A DNA stretch of 64,000 nucleotides. It comes from G965204755 sp965243415. Lineage in GTDB: Bacteria; Acidobacteriota; Vicinamibacteria; Marinacidobacterales; Marinacidobacteraceae. The stretch's first letter is position 1. The number at the start of each line of letters is the position of its first letter. Of the stretch, positions 42,152-50,699 are shown in pieces. Both the position numbers and the translations under genes were made by a program. The notes below the pieces were generated by a model. It saw only the letters and a program-made list of their open reading frames with translations. It did no database searches and was not told the origin of the DNA. The DNA is taken from NCBI GenBank assembly GCA_965243415.1, contig OZ251549.1, forward strand, positions 3,596,001 through 3,660,000. The letters are read 5' to 3'.

Positions 42152-43606
42152 GTGTCGGTCCCGGAAGGGGCCCCGGTCGAGGCCGGCAGGGAAACCGGCG
42201 GAGAGGCCCGGCGCGGGGAACCCCGGCGCGCCCGCTCGCTCGTCCGACGCGCCGCCGACCGCCTGCGGGTGGCTCGCTGGCATCTCCGGGCCGACCGCCG
42301 CAGCCGCCGGGTCCGCGCCGGCTCGCGGCAGCCGCCGGTCCCGTCACCGGCGCCCGACGCGGCGAACCCGCCCGAAGGGGTCCGCGCGAGTACGGCCGAA
42401 GCCTCGCCCTTCGATCTCCGCGGCTGGAACCCGGTCGGCTGGCCCCGCTGCGACGACGGACGGGTCGGCGCCCTCGGCCCCCCCGCGCAGTTGCCCCCCG
42501 ACGCCCGGTCCGCCCGGCTCGTTCGCCCCCAAGCCCTCCGGCGCCTGCGCCGGCTCCACCACCTCGAAGACACGGCGGCATTCCACCGGGACGAGCGGTC
42601 GCGCGCCGCCGCCCTCGCCCGGCTGGCGGCCGCCGGCGTCGTCGTCCGTCTCGCCGACGACAGCGAGCCCCTCCGGGCGCTCCTCGGCGACGCCCTGTAC
42701 CGCCTGATGCAGACGGACCCGCGCGACCTCGACCCCGCCGCCCGGGAAGTCCTGGGCGCCCGGATGCGCCGCGCCGCGCTGTGGCAGCACTCCACCTGGG
42801 CGCGGGCGCGGCGCGCCGGAGAGCGCGAGTTCCCCCGGGTGTCCGTCCTGCTGGCGACCCGGCGCCCCCGATTCCTGCCCTGGGCGCTGGCGAACCTGGC
42901 CCGGCAGACCTACCCGAACCGGGAGTTGATCCTCGGGCTCCACGGGGACGACTTCCCCGGGGTGGAAGCCCGCCTGGCGAAGATCCCCGGCCCGGCGCGG
43001 GTGGTGCGCGCCCCCCGGGAGGAACCGCTCGGCGCGGTGCTGAACGCCCTGGCGGCGACCGCGCGCGGCCCGCTCCTCGCCAAGATGGACGACGACGACC
43101 TCTACGGCCCCGACCACCTCCGGGACCTGGTCCTGGCGCGGGAGTACTCCGGGGCCGCCCTCGTGGGGAAGTGGCTGGAGTTCCTGTACCTGGCCGACTC
43201 GGACGCCACCATCCAGTGGCGCAACGGCGAGAGCGAGAGATACCAGACGACCTCGCTCGCCGGCCCGACCCTCCTCCTGTCCCGGGCCGACCTGGAGCGC
43301 GCCGGAGGCTTCCGCCCGCTGCCGCGGCGCGTGGACCTGGCCCTGGTGGAGGATGTGGTCCGCGGCGGAGGACGGGTCTATCGCACCCACGGCGCCGGCT
43401 TCCTGATGATCCGCCACGGAGAGGGCCACACCTGGGACGCCGAGGACGCCGGCGACGACCGGTTCCTGGCCCGGGCCGACCGGGTCTGGCCCGGCTTCCA
43501 TCCCGCCCGCGCCGGCGTCGAGCCGCTCCCCCGGCCCCATCCGGCCCGGCCCGACGCCGGGGAGCGGCGCGGCGGCGGGAGCGGGCCTCCGAACGCCGCC
43601 CGGTAG
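42152..43606 (+). CDS. GT2-family glycosyltransferase with long N-terminal extension
   Basis: This 484-residue protein begins at the only start codon (GTG) in an open frame following the GT4 gene. Residues 1-85 are low-complexity and arginine/proline-rich. A helical region of unknown role follows (about 95-225). The GT-A catalytic domain starts at about 228 with RVSVLLATRRPRFLPWALANLARQTY. The metal-binding segment is AKMDDDDLYGPDHL, a D-x-D in an unbroken acidic run. ERAGGFRPLPRRVDLALVEDV and TWDAEDAGDDRFL complete the fold. It is probably part of the glycan assembly set, but donor and acceptor cannot be inferred. Confidence 0.75.
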   Translation: MSVPEGAPVEAGRETGGEARRGEPRRARSLVRRAADRLRVARWHLRADRRSRRVRAGSRQPPVPSPAPDAANPPEGVRASTAEASPFDLRGWNPVGWPRCDDGRVGALGPPAQLPPDARSARLVRPQALRRLRRLHHLEDTAAFHRDERSRAAALARLAAAGVVVRLADDSEPLRALLGDALYRLMQTDPRDLDPAAREVLGARMRRAALWQHSTWARARRAGEREFPRVSVLLATRRPRFLPWALANLARQTYPNRELILGLHGDDFPGVEARLAKIPGPARVVRAPREEPLGAVLNALAATARGPLLAKMDDDDLYGPDHLRDLVLAREYSGAALVGKWLEFLYLADSDATIQWRNGESERYQTTSLAGPTLLLSRADLERAGGFRPLPRRVDLALVEDVVRGGGRVYRTHGAGFLMIRHGEGHTWDAEDAGDDRFLARADRVWPGFHPARAGVEPLPRPHPARPDAGERRGGGSGPPNAAR

Positions 43607-43695
43607 GCTTCGAGCGGCGGTCGAGGCGGGGAACCGCCGGAAAAGGGACGGAGGACGGAACCGGTTCCCTCCCCCGACGACCTCCGAAAGCGGTC

Positions 43696-44882
43696 ATGGC
43701 CAGGATTCGATTCGGGGCGCTGGGCGCTGGGCGCATCACCCCGGCGGCGCTCCTGGAACCGGCCCGCCGCCACCCCGGAGTCGAGGTCCGGGCGATCGCC
43801 TCCCGCAGCCGCCGGCGCGCCCGGCGCCTGGCTGCGAAGGGCGGCGCGCGCGAGGTTCTGGGCCACTACCGGGAAGTCGTGGAACACCCCGAAGTGGACG
43901 CGATCTACATCGCCCTGCCGGTCAGCCACCACCGCGAGTGGACCCTCCGGGCGCTGGCGGCCGGGAAGGCGGTCCTCTGCGAGAAGCCCTTCGCCGCGAA
44001 CGAGCGGGAGGCGAGGGAGATGGCAGAAGCGGCCGACCGCGCCGGACTCCTCCTGGTCGAGGCCTTCCACCACCGGTACCACCCGGTGTTCGAGCGCGCG
44101 CTGGAGATCTGCCGCTCCGGGGCGATCGGCGACCTCCGGCGCCTGACCGGCGTGTTCCACGGGCCGGTCCGCCGACGCCGCCGCTTCCGCCGGAACATCC
44201 GGCTGGACTACGCCACCGGCGGCGGCGCGACGATGGACCGGGGCTGCTACCCGCTCTCCTGGCTGCGCCATCTCACCGGCGAGGAACCCGAAGTGGTCTC
44301 CGCCGAGGCCGTCGTCGGCCCCCCGGAGACAGACCTGCGGCTCGATGCGGAGTTGGCGTTCCCGGGCGGCGCTACTTCGAGCCGTATGCGGGGCTCCCGC
44401 TGCAGGGCCGGATGCGCTACTCGATCCGCCGGAGCGCGATCCTCCGCCGGCTCTGGGGAGTGGGCGGCCGCCGGGTGCCCCCGGTGCGCGACCCGAACCC
44501 CGGCGACCGCGGACAGCCGGGTTCTCCCGCCCCCGGGCGCCGGCGCGAAGGAGCGCAGCAGGACAAATGCGCCGGAATCACGGAACTCGCCGACGCGATC
44601 CGCACCGGGCGGCCACCGTTCCCCGGCCCGGACTTCCTCGAACACCTCACCGAGTTGACGCTCCTGATCCACGGCGCCGGCGTCGAGAGCCGCACCCGGA
44701 CGCCGACCACGAGTTTCGAGCCGCTGTCCCTCCCGGTCCCGGTGAGGAATGCCCCCTCGGACTGGCGCCGCGCCACGCGCCCCCCGCTCCCGGAAAGGCT
44801 CGCCCACCGCCTGCGGCCCGCTCTCCGCGCCCTCCGCGCCGCCTCCCGGTGGCGGAAACGGAAGCGTCACCCGTCGGAGTGA
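43696..44882 (+). pseudogene. Gfo/Idh/MocA family oxidoreductase, frameshifted in the C-terminal domain
   Basis: The NAD-binding half is intact: RFGALGAGRITPAALLEPA, YIALPVSHHREWTLRALAAGKAVLCEKPF (EKP motif) and VEAFHHRYHP. The C-terminal domain begins normally (GGGATMDRGCYPLSWLRHLTG, LDAELAFPGG). Near 44370 the frame is lost. Expected family sequence (DKCAGITELADAIRTGRPPFPGPDFLEHL) continues one frame over, to 44882. One added base repairs it. As sequenced the product ends in about 80 unrelated arginine/serine-rich residues. It may be genuine decay or a base-calling error. It closes the glycan cluster, where it would oxidise or reduce a sugar intermediate. Confidence 0.72.
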
Positions 44883-45076
44883 TGGCCGACAGGTTTCTTC
44901 TCCGCCTCTCACCGCGCCCCGTTTACCCGGGACACCGAGCCCTTTGCGGATCTCCCGCTGCAGCCGGAGGCGCTGCTCCCGGTTTCGACGAGGACGGGAA
45001 GGCCGGCGTCGCCCGACGCTCGACGCCCCCGGTTCCCTCCGGCAGGCGGCCGGCATCGGGAAGAGTGGCCACTTTC

Positions 45077-45100
45077 GATAACAGACAAATATCTGCTATC
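45077..45100 (+). promoter_or_regulatory. Palindromic operator upstream of the ImuB-like/dnaE2 genes
   Basis: GATAACAGA and TCTGCTATC form an inverted repeat with one mismatch, separated by six bases (CAAATA). The site is strikingly AT-rich for this window and ends ten bases before the GTG of the next gene. Since DnaE2 cassettes are generally under SOS control, a LexA-like repressor is the natural candidate, but the sequence does not match a LexA box I can name. Confidence 0.6.
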
Positions 45101-45110
45101 TTTCCGGGTC

Positions 45111-46103
45111 GTGCCGAAAACTCCCCCGGGCAGACCCGAGACGGCTTTTTCCGTTTCGTCGAGAAGCGGCCGCGCGAAGGCGACTCCCTTCCCTTCGCGA
45201 AGGCCGGGAGGCCGGCCCGGGAGTCGACCGGCGGGGCGACTGAAGACGGGGCGACTGAAGACGGGGCGCCTGAAGAGGTCGACCGGGGAATCTTCGGAGG
45301 TGTCCGCTTTCGTCCTTCGCGCCAGCGCCGGTCTCGCGGCATCCGAGCCGCGGAACCGATTCGCCTTCGGAGGGTCGAGCCCCGACGACCGCAGGAACGC
45401 GGTCCGCCGCGACCGGAAACAGGGGGCGGAGGCGCCGGCCTCGATCCGGGCGGAGTTCGGAGAGCGCTCGCCGGTGCGGTTCGAAGCCCGGGAAGCCCGC
45501 CGACCCCGCGCCCTTTTCCCCTGCGAACCGATCTCTCCCGCCGCGGCAGCGATCGCTTCTCCCGTCGCCCCCCCGGGCTCCTTCCCCGCCGGAACCGCCC
45601 GTTTCCGTCCGCCGGAGAAATCCCCGGCCCCCTCGACTTCCGCACCTTCCGCCCCCTCCGCCCCCTCCGCACCCGATCTCCCCGAAGCCGGCGACTTCCC
45701 GATCGAAACGATCCCTTCCCCTTCCCCCTCCCGGCGCCGGCCGACCCTCGTCCGCCGGATCTGCGACCTTCCCCTTCCCCGCTCGACTGGCCGCCCCTCC
45801 CGGGTCGGAAGCGGGAACCGGGACCGGACCGGCGACCGGAACGACCCGGAAACCCGGCTGCACCGAACCGCGGAACGCGGCCCGATCCGGAGGTTCGCCG
45901 GGCCCTGCCGGAGCGACGGGGGGTGGTGGCGCCGACTCTCCCGGCGGCCGCTCGCCCGGGACTGCTTCTTCGTCCGGCGGCGGCGCGGCGAAGTCTGCCG
46001 GATCTTCCACGACCGGGAGCGGCGCTCCCGGTTCTTCGCCCGGTTCTTCGCCCGACTCTTCGCCCGGTTCTTCGCCCGGTTCCTCGAAGGCCGCGTCGAA
46101 TAA
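45111..46103 (+). CDS. Protein with ImuB C-terminal (DUF6504-like) domain, upstream of dnaE2
   Basis: This 330-residue product begins at a GTG just after the palindromic operator. Residues 1-230 are low-complexity, proline/alanine/serine-rich and unrecognised. Residues about 255-315 resemble the DUF6504 tail found on ImuB and on stand-alone dnaE2-linked proteins: AGPCRSDGGWWRR, LARDCFFVRRRRGEVCRIF and HDRERRSRF. There is no Y-family polymerase domain and no ImuA gene, so the usual imuA-imuB-dnaE2 cassette is reduced. The C-terminus ends in an RFFA repeat made of 12-bp DNA units. GC-rich third positions support coding, but long shadow frames also exist, so identification is tentative. Confidence 0.45.
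   Translation: MPKTPPGRPETAFSVSSRSGRAKATPFPSRRPGGRPGSRPAGRLKTGRLKTGRLKRSTGESSEVSAFVLRASAGLAASEPRNRFAFGGSSPDDRRNAVRRDRKQGAEAPASIRAEFGERSPVRFEAREARRPRALFPCEPISPAAAAIASPVAPPGSFPAGTARFRPPEKSPAPSTSAPSAPSAPSAPDLPEAGDFPIETIPSPSPSRRRPTLVRRICDLPLPRSTGRPSRVGSGNRDRTGDRNDPETRLHRTAERGPIRRFAGPCRSDGGWWRRLSRRPLARDCFFVRRRRGEVCRIFHDRERRSRFFARFFARLFARFFARFLEGRVE
46029..46088 (+). repeat. In-frame 12-bp tandem repeat (cggttcttcgcc-type), five units
   Basis: Five 12-bp units with few changes encode RFFA, RFFA, RLFA, RFFA, RFLE at the end of the ImuB-like frame. Like the DTFP repeat in the GGT gene, it keeps the reading frame. Confidence 0.85.
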
Positions 46104-46223
46104 GCCCGCTCCCCGGAGTCACTCTCTCCGGGAACCCCTTCCCCGGCGCAGGGGGATCGGCCGGCGGAGGAACCCCGGCGCCCCCGACGCGAGCTGCCCC
46201 CGGCCGACAGCGCCCTCTCCACC

Positions 46224-49200
46224 TTGTCCTACTTCCCTCTCTGGTGCCGGAGCAACTTCTCCTTCCTGGAAGGCGCCAGCCACCCGGAGGAACTCGTCGC
46301 CGAAGCCCGCGCCCTCGGCCTTCCCGGGCTCGCCCTCACCGACCGGGACGGCCTCTACGGGATGGTCCGGGCGCACCTCCGGGCCCGGGCCCTGGGTCTC
46401 CGGCTGGTCGTCGGCGCCGATGTCTCCGTCGCCCTCGAGGAAAAATCCGAGGCGAAATCCGAGGGGAAGACCCGGAGGGAAGAACGGAAGAAGGAACGGA
46501 CGCAGGGCGCCGCCGCCCTCCCCGAACGCCGGCGGCGGCGCCTGGGCGACCGCCTGCTGCTCCTCGCCGGGAACGAAACCGGCTACCGCAACCTCTCGAA
46601 ACTCCTCACCCGCAGTCGCCGGCGAGGTTCGGCAGCCCTCACCGAGGAGCCGGAGAAGCCGCCTTCCTCGCCGAAGAAGGGCGCCGGGGGCGTCTCCCCC
46701 GCCGAGATCGCCGAGCATGCCGACGGCCTCTACGCGCTCTGGGGCGGCGACGGCTCCTCCCTGCTGCGAGATCCGGCCCCGGACCGGACCGCCGCCTCGT
46801 TCCGGGAGGCCTTCGGCGCCCGCCTCCACCTGCTCCTGACCCGCCACCGACGGGACAGCGACCGGCCGGAGGAAGCCCGGCTGCGCTCCCTCGCCGCCCG
46901 TTACCGGGTTCCGCTGGCCGCCGCCACCGAAGTGCTCTACCACCGGCCCGAGCGGCGCGCCCTGCAGGATGTGCTCACCGCCATCCGCCACGGCGTCCCC
47001 CTCGACCGGGCCGGTCGGCGCACCCGACCGAACGGGGAGCACTTCCTGAGATCTCCGGCCGATTTCGCAGATCTCTTCGCCGATGCGCCGGAAGCGGTCG
47101 CCCGGACCCTCGAGATCGCGGAGAACTGCCGTTTCTCGCTCGACCGGATCCGCTACCGCTACCCGACGACGGACCACCCCGACGGGGTGGATTCTTCGAC
47201 CGGGCTCCGCCGACTGACCTTCGCCGGCGCCGACCGCCGCTACCCGGAAGGCGTCCCGGAAGAGGTGCGCCGGCAACTCGAAGTCGAACTCGAAGTCATC
47301 GGAAAACTCGATTACGGCGGCTACTTCCTCACCATGCACGAGATCGTGCGTTTCTGCCGCGACCGGGGGATCCTCTGCCAGGGACGCGGCTCGGCGGCGA
47401 ATTCCGCCGTCTGCTACTGCCTCGGCATCACCGCGGTGGACCCGGTGCGGATGGGCCTCCTGTTCGAGCGCTTCCTGTCGGCGGAGCGCGCCTCTCCTCC
47501 GGATATCGACCTCGACATCATGCATTCCCGGCGGGAGGAGGTCATCCGTTTCGTGTACCGGAGGTACGGCCGGGAACGCGCCGCCATGGTGGCGAACACC
47601 GTCTGCTACCGCACCCGTTCGGCGATCCGGGAAGTGGGGAAAGCCCTCGGTTTCCCGGAGAGGGCGCTCGACCGCCTCGCCCGCGGCGCCGGGAGCCGCG
47701 AACCCCTCGACGAGGATCGCCTGCGGGCCCTCGGCTGGAAGCCGGAAGTCCCGGCGGCCCGCCACCTGATCCGTCTGGTGGACGAAATCCGGGGGTTCCC
47801 CCGCCACCTCTCCATCCATCCCGGCGGCTTCGTGCTCGGGGAGGATCCGATCTCCCACCTGGCGCCGGTGGAGAACGCCGCCATGGAGGGGCGCACCGTG
47901 ATCCAGTGGAACAAGGACGACCTGGAAGAACTGGGCATCTTCAAGGTGGACCTGCTCGGCCTCGGCGCCCTGACCCAACTCGACCTCTGCTTCCGCTCCC
48001 TGCGGGAGTCGCGCGGCCTCGACCTCTCCCTGGCCGCCATCCCGGCGAACGACCCGGACACCTTCTCCATGATCCGGCGCGCCGAAACCGTCGGCGTCTT
48101 CCAGATCGAGAGCCGGGCGCAGATGGCCATGCTCCCCCGGCTCCGGCCCCGCAACTACTACGACCTGGTGGTCGAAGTGAGCATCGTGCGCCCGGGGCCC
48201 ATCGCCGGCCGGATGGTCCACCCGTACCTGCGCCGCCGCCGCGGCGAGGAACCGATCCGCTACCCCCATCCCTCCCTCCGACCGGTGCTCGAGAAGACCC
48301 TCGGCGTCCCGCTGTTCCAGGAACAGGTGATGCGCCTCGCCATGGTCGCCGCCGACTACACCCCGGGGGAGGCCGACCAACTGCGCCGCGACATGGGCGC
48401 CTGGCGCCGTACCGGACAGATGGACCGGCACCGCGACCGGCTGGTCTCCCGGATGCTGCGGAAGGGCATCGACCGCGCCTTCGCGGAACGGGTGTTCGAG
48501 CAGATCCGGGGTTTCGGCGAATACGGCTTCCCGGAGAGCCACGCCGCCAGTTTCGCCCTCATCGCCTACGCCGGCGCTTATCTCCTCTGCCACTACCCGG
48601 CGGAATTCGTCTGCGCGCTGCTGAACGCCCAGCCGATGGGGTTCTACTCCCCTTCGACCATCGTCGAGGACGCCAAACGCCGCGGCGTCCGCTTCCTCCC
48701 GGTGGAGGTGGAAGAGAGCGGCTGGGACTGCTCCCTCGACGACCGTTTCCCCGCGCCCGCCGCCCGCGCCCGGAAGCCGCGCGTCGGCCCCGCGGTGCGC
48801 ATGGGTCTCCGCTATGTGAAGGGGCTCGGCGCGGCAGAGGGAGCACGGATCGTCGCGGCCCGGAAGGAGTCCCCCTTCGGCTCGATCCCCGCCTTCGCCC
48901 GGCGCACCGGCCTCGGGAAGAAAGCGATGCTCGCCCTCGCCGAAGCCGACGCCTTCCACCGCCTGGGCCCGACGAACCGCCGGCAGGCGGTCTGGCAGGC
49001 GCTCGGCCGCCATCCGGAGGCGAGAGGCGCCCCCCGCGCGCTGTTCCGGGAAACCACTCCCGAACTGCCGGCGCCCGACGCCCTGGAGTCCATCCTCTGG
49101 GACCGCCGGACGAAACGGCACAGCACCCGCGGCCACCCGCTCGCGCCGCTCCGCAGCCGGCTCGCCGCCGCCGGATTCCCGACCGCGAAGGAAGTGGCGG

Positions 49201-49529
49201 CGCTGCCGACCGGCGCCGAGGCGCGTTACGCCGGGATCGTCATCTGCCGCCAGCAGCCGGGCACCGCCTCCGGAGTGGTCTTCATGACCCTCGAAGACGA
49301 AACCGGTTTCGTCAACCTGATCCTCTGGGCGGAGGTGTTCCGGAAGAACCGGCGCCTCGCCGCCGCCCGCTCTTTCCTCGCCGCCGCCGGGCACATCGAA
49401 GCGGAGCGGGGAGCCGCGCACCTGGTCGTCGAAACCCTCTTCCCGCCGACCCTGCCGAGTCCGGAGGCCGCGCCGCCGCTCCCCCACTTCGAGATCGAAA
49501 CCGGCGAAGAACCCCGCAGTTGGAGATAG
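46224..49529 (+). CDS. dnaE2: Error-prone DNA polymerase III alpha subunit, DnaE2
   Basis: This 1101-residue C-family polymerase lies in the usual DnaE2 length range (about 1,000-1,100), shorter than replicative DnaE. The N-terminal PHP domain opens with FPLWCRSNFSFLEGASHPEELV, a DnaE2-type start. The polymerase core has GRGSAANSAVCYCLGI and the catalytic aspartates in PPDIDLDIMHSRREEVI. The thumb has ESHAASFALIAYAGAYLLCHYPAEF and the C-terminal OB domain GIVICRQQPGTASGVVFMTLEDETG. The start is a TTG, placed where family alignment begins. An internal K/E-rich insertion (about residues 73-95) interrupts the PHP region. DnaE2 bypasses DNA lesions with ImuA/ImuB; here only an ImuB-tail-like protein lies upstream. 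Confidence 0.92.
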   Translation: MSYFPLWCRSNFSFLEGASHPEELVAEARALGLPGLALTDRDGLYGMVRAHLRARALGLRLVVGADVSVALEEKSEAKSEGKTRREERKKERTQGAAALPERRRRRLGDRLLLLAGNETGYRNLSKLLTRSRRRGSAALTEEPEKPPSSPKKGAGGVSPAEIAEHADGLYALWGGDGSSLLRDPAPDRTAASFREAFGARLHLLLTRHRRDSDRPEEARLRSLAARYRVPLAAATEVLYHRPERRALQDVLTAIRHGVPLDRAGRRTRPNGEHFLRSPADFADLFADAPEAVARTLEIAENCRFSLDRIRYRYPTTDHPDGVDSSTGLRRLTFAGADRRYPEGVPEEVRRQLEVELEVIGKLDYGGYFLTMHEIVRFCRDRGILCQGRGSAANSAVCYCLGITAVDPVRMGLLFERFLSAERASPPDIDLDIMHSRREEVIRFVYRRYGRERAAMVANTVCYRTRSAIREVGKALGFPERALDRLARGAGSREPLDEDRLRALGWKPEVPAARHLIRLVDEIRGFPRHLSIHPGGFVLGEDPISHLAPVENAAMEGRTVIQWNKDDLEELGIFKVDLLGLGALTQLDLCFRSLRESRGLDLSLAAIPANDPDTFSMIRRAETVGVFQIESRAQMAMLPRLRPRNYYDLVVEVSIVRPGPIAGRMVHPYLRRRRGEEPIRYPHPSLRPVLEKTLGVPLFQEQVMRLAMVAADYTPGEADQLRRDMGAWRRTGQMDRHRDRLVSRMLRKGIDRAFAERVFEQIRGFGEYGFPESHAASFALIAYAGAYLLCHYPAEFVCALLNAQPMGFYSPSTIVEDAKRRGVRFLPVEVEESGWDCSLDDRFPAPAARARKPRVGPAVRMGLRYVKGLGAAEGARIVAARKESPFGSIPAFARRTGLGKKAMLALAEADAFHRLGPTNRRQAVWQALGRHPEARGAPRALFRETTPELPAPDALESILWDRRTKRHSTRGHPLAPLRSRLAAAGFPTAKEVAALPTGAEARYAGIVICRQQPGTASGVVFMTLEDETGFVNLILWAEVFRKNRRLAAARSFLAAAGHIEAERGAAHLVVETLFPPTLPSPEAAPPLPHFEIETGEEPRSWR

Positions 49530-49941
49530 CGCCGCCCTTCTCCGCCACGGTCGTCAAACGCCATCGAACCGGAACTCCGCGCCGGCACGGTTCCCCGCCG
49601 GGTCTCCGCCGGCGGCCGGGAGGCCGTACCGGCCCGATTCGACGACCAGCCATCCGGGCAACGGTACCGGACGATGACCGGTGCCGACGGACGCGGGCCT
49701 TCCGGAGGCGCCGCCGAAAGCCCATTCCCGGGTCTCCGGCGCCTCCACCGGGGAACTCCACCGGCTACGCCCTCGACGAAAGATCTCCCCCTGCCCTTCG
49801 CCGTCCGCAGCAGACCCGAGACCTCTGCGGCGGTGACGACGGCGTCCCGGGGGGTGCGCGGGGCGCACCGTTAGAATCGGATCCAGTACGGCGCGGCGAG
49901 GGGCGATCGATCGCCGACGGGCAGCGCCGGGAAGGTGGGCG
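49530..49941. other. Intergenic region with weak coding-like stretch on the minus strand
   Basis: About 410 bases after dnaE2. On the minus strand roughly 49554-49760 has GC-rich third positions and reads WLVVESGRYGLPAAGGDPAGNR near its end, which might be a remnant of a lost gene. I cannot assign a family or a start. A TAGAAT -10-like box at 49872-49877 probably serves the following DUF1801 gene. Confidence 0.35.
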
Positions 49942-50409
49942 ATGGCGACGAAGAAGAGCCGGAAAACGAGGAGCGCGGGGGAAACGGCCGCGCGACCCGG
50001 CGGCGAGCCGGTGGTGCTGCTTCTCCGGGGGGAACCCGCAGATCGCGAAGGCGGACGGCGACGCCCCGGTGCAGGCGTACATCGCCGCCATGCGGGGTGG
50101 AAGCGCGATCTGGGGCGGCGTCTCGACGACCTCATCGCCCGCGCCGTCCCCGGGGTGAAGAAGGCGGTGCGGTGGAACTCGCCCTTCTACGGCGTCGAGG
50201 GGCGCGGCTGGTTCCTGAGTTACCACTGCTTCACCCGCCATGTGAAGGTGACCTTCTTCCTCGGGCGGTCGCTCTCGCCGCCCCCGCCGGGGTCGGGCAA
50301 GGACCCGGACTCGCGCTGGGTCGATCTCCACGAAGGCGCACTCGACGAAGAACGGATGACCGAGTGGGTCCGCCAGGCCGCCGCCCGGCCCGGCTGGAAG
50401 GGGTTCTGA
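49942..50409 (+). CDS. DUF1801 family protein with compensating internal frameshifts
   Basis: The C-terminal two thirds match DUF1801: GWKRDLGRRLDDLIARAVPGVKKAVRWNSPFYGVEGRGWFLS, split by reading here, then VKVTFFLGRSLSP and PGWKGF. The conserved N-terminal part (GGNPQIAKADGDAPVQAYIAAM) is present but in the next frame, between about 50019 and 50090. An extra T in cttctcc followed by a missing C in atgcgggg explains both switches. As sequenced the frame stays open, but about 24 residues are replaced by an arginine-rich stretch. The ATG has a GGAAGG site, and a TAGAAT box lies 65 bases upstream. Family function is unclear; some relatives resemble frataxin-fold proteins. Confidence 0.72.
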   Translation: MATKKSRKTRSAGETAARPGGEPVVLLLRGEPADREGGRRRPGAGVHRRHAGWKRDLGRRLDDLIARAVPGVKKAVRWNSPFYGVEGRGWFLSYHCFTRHVKVTFFLGRSLSPPPPGSGKDPDSRWVDLHEGALDEERMTEWVRQAAARPGWKGF

Positions 50410-50699
50410 CCGCGCCGGGAAGTCGGAAGCGGCAACGAGGCGACAACGAGGCAGCGGGGCTGCGGCAGTCCCGCGGGTACACCCGCCGGGCGGAACGGCG
50501 CCCGCCGCTCGACCGCGGACGGTCCCCGCGGGCCGGTTCGCGCCCCGCCCGGGGGGCTGTCGAGCGCGGGTCCGGCGACAGCGGACGGCGCGGGTCCGGG
50601 GCGCTTCGTCCACCGGGCGGCGGACACCTCGGGCGGCGACCTCCCCGACCCTCGGAAGGGACGACAGTTCTTGTCCGGTCGCGCCGCCACGATGCTCCC

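Noticed and set aside
44345..50158. Plus-strand open frame of 1937 codons across the dnaE2 region
   Set aside because: It overlaps dnaE2 in another frame and is proline/arginine-rich throughout. Only the short conserved DUF1801 stretch near its end is meaningful, and that belongs to the frameshifted gene.
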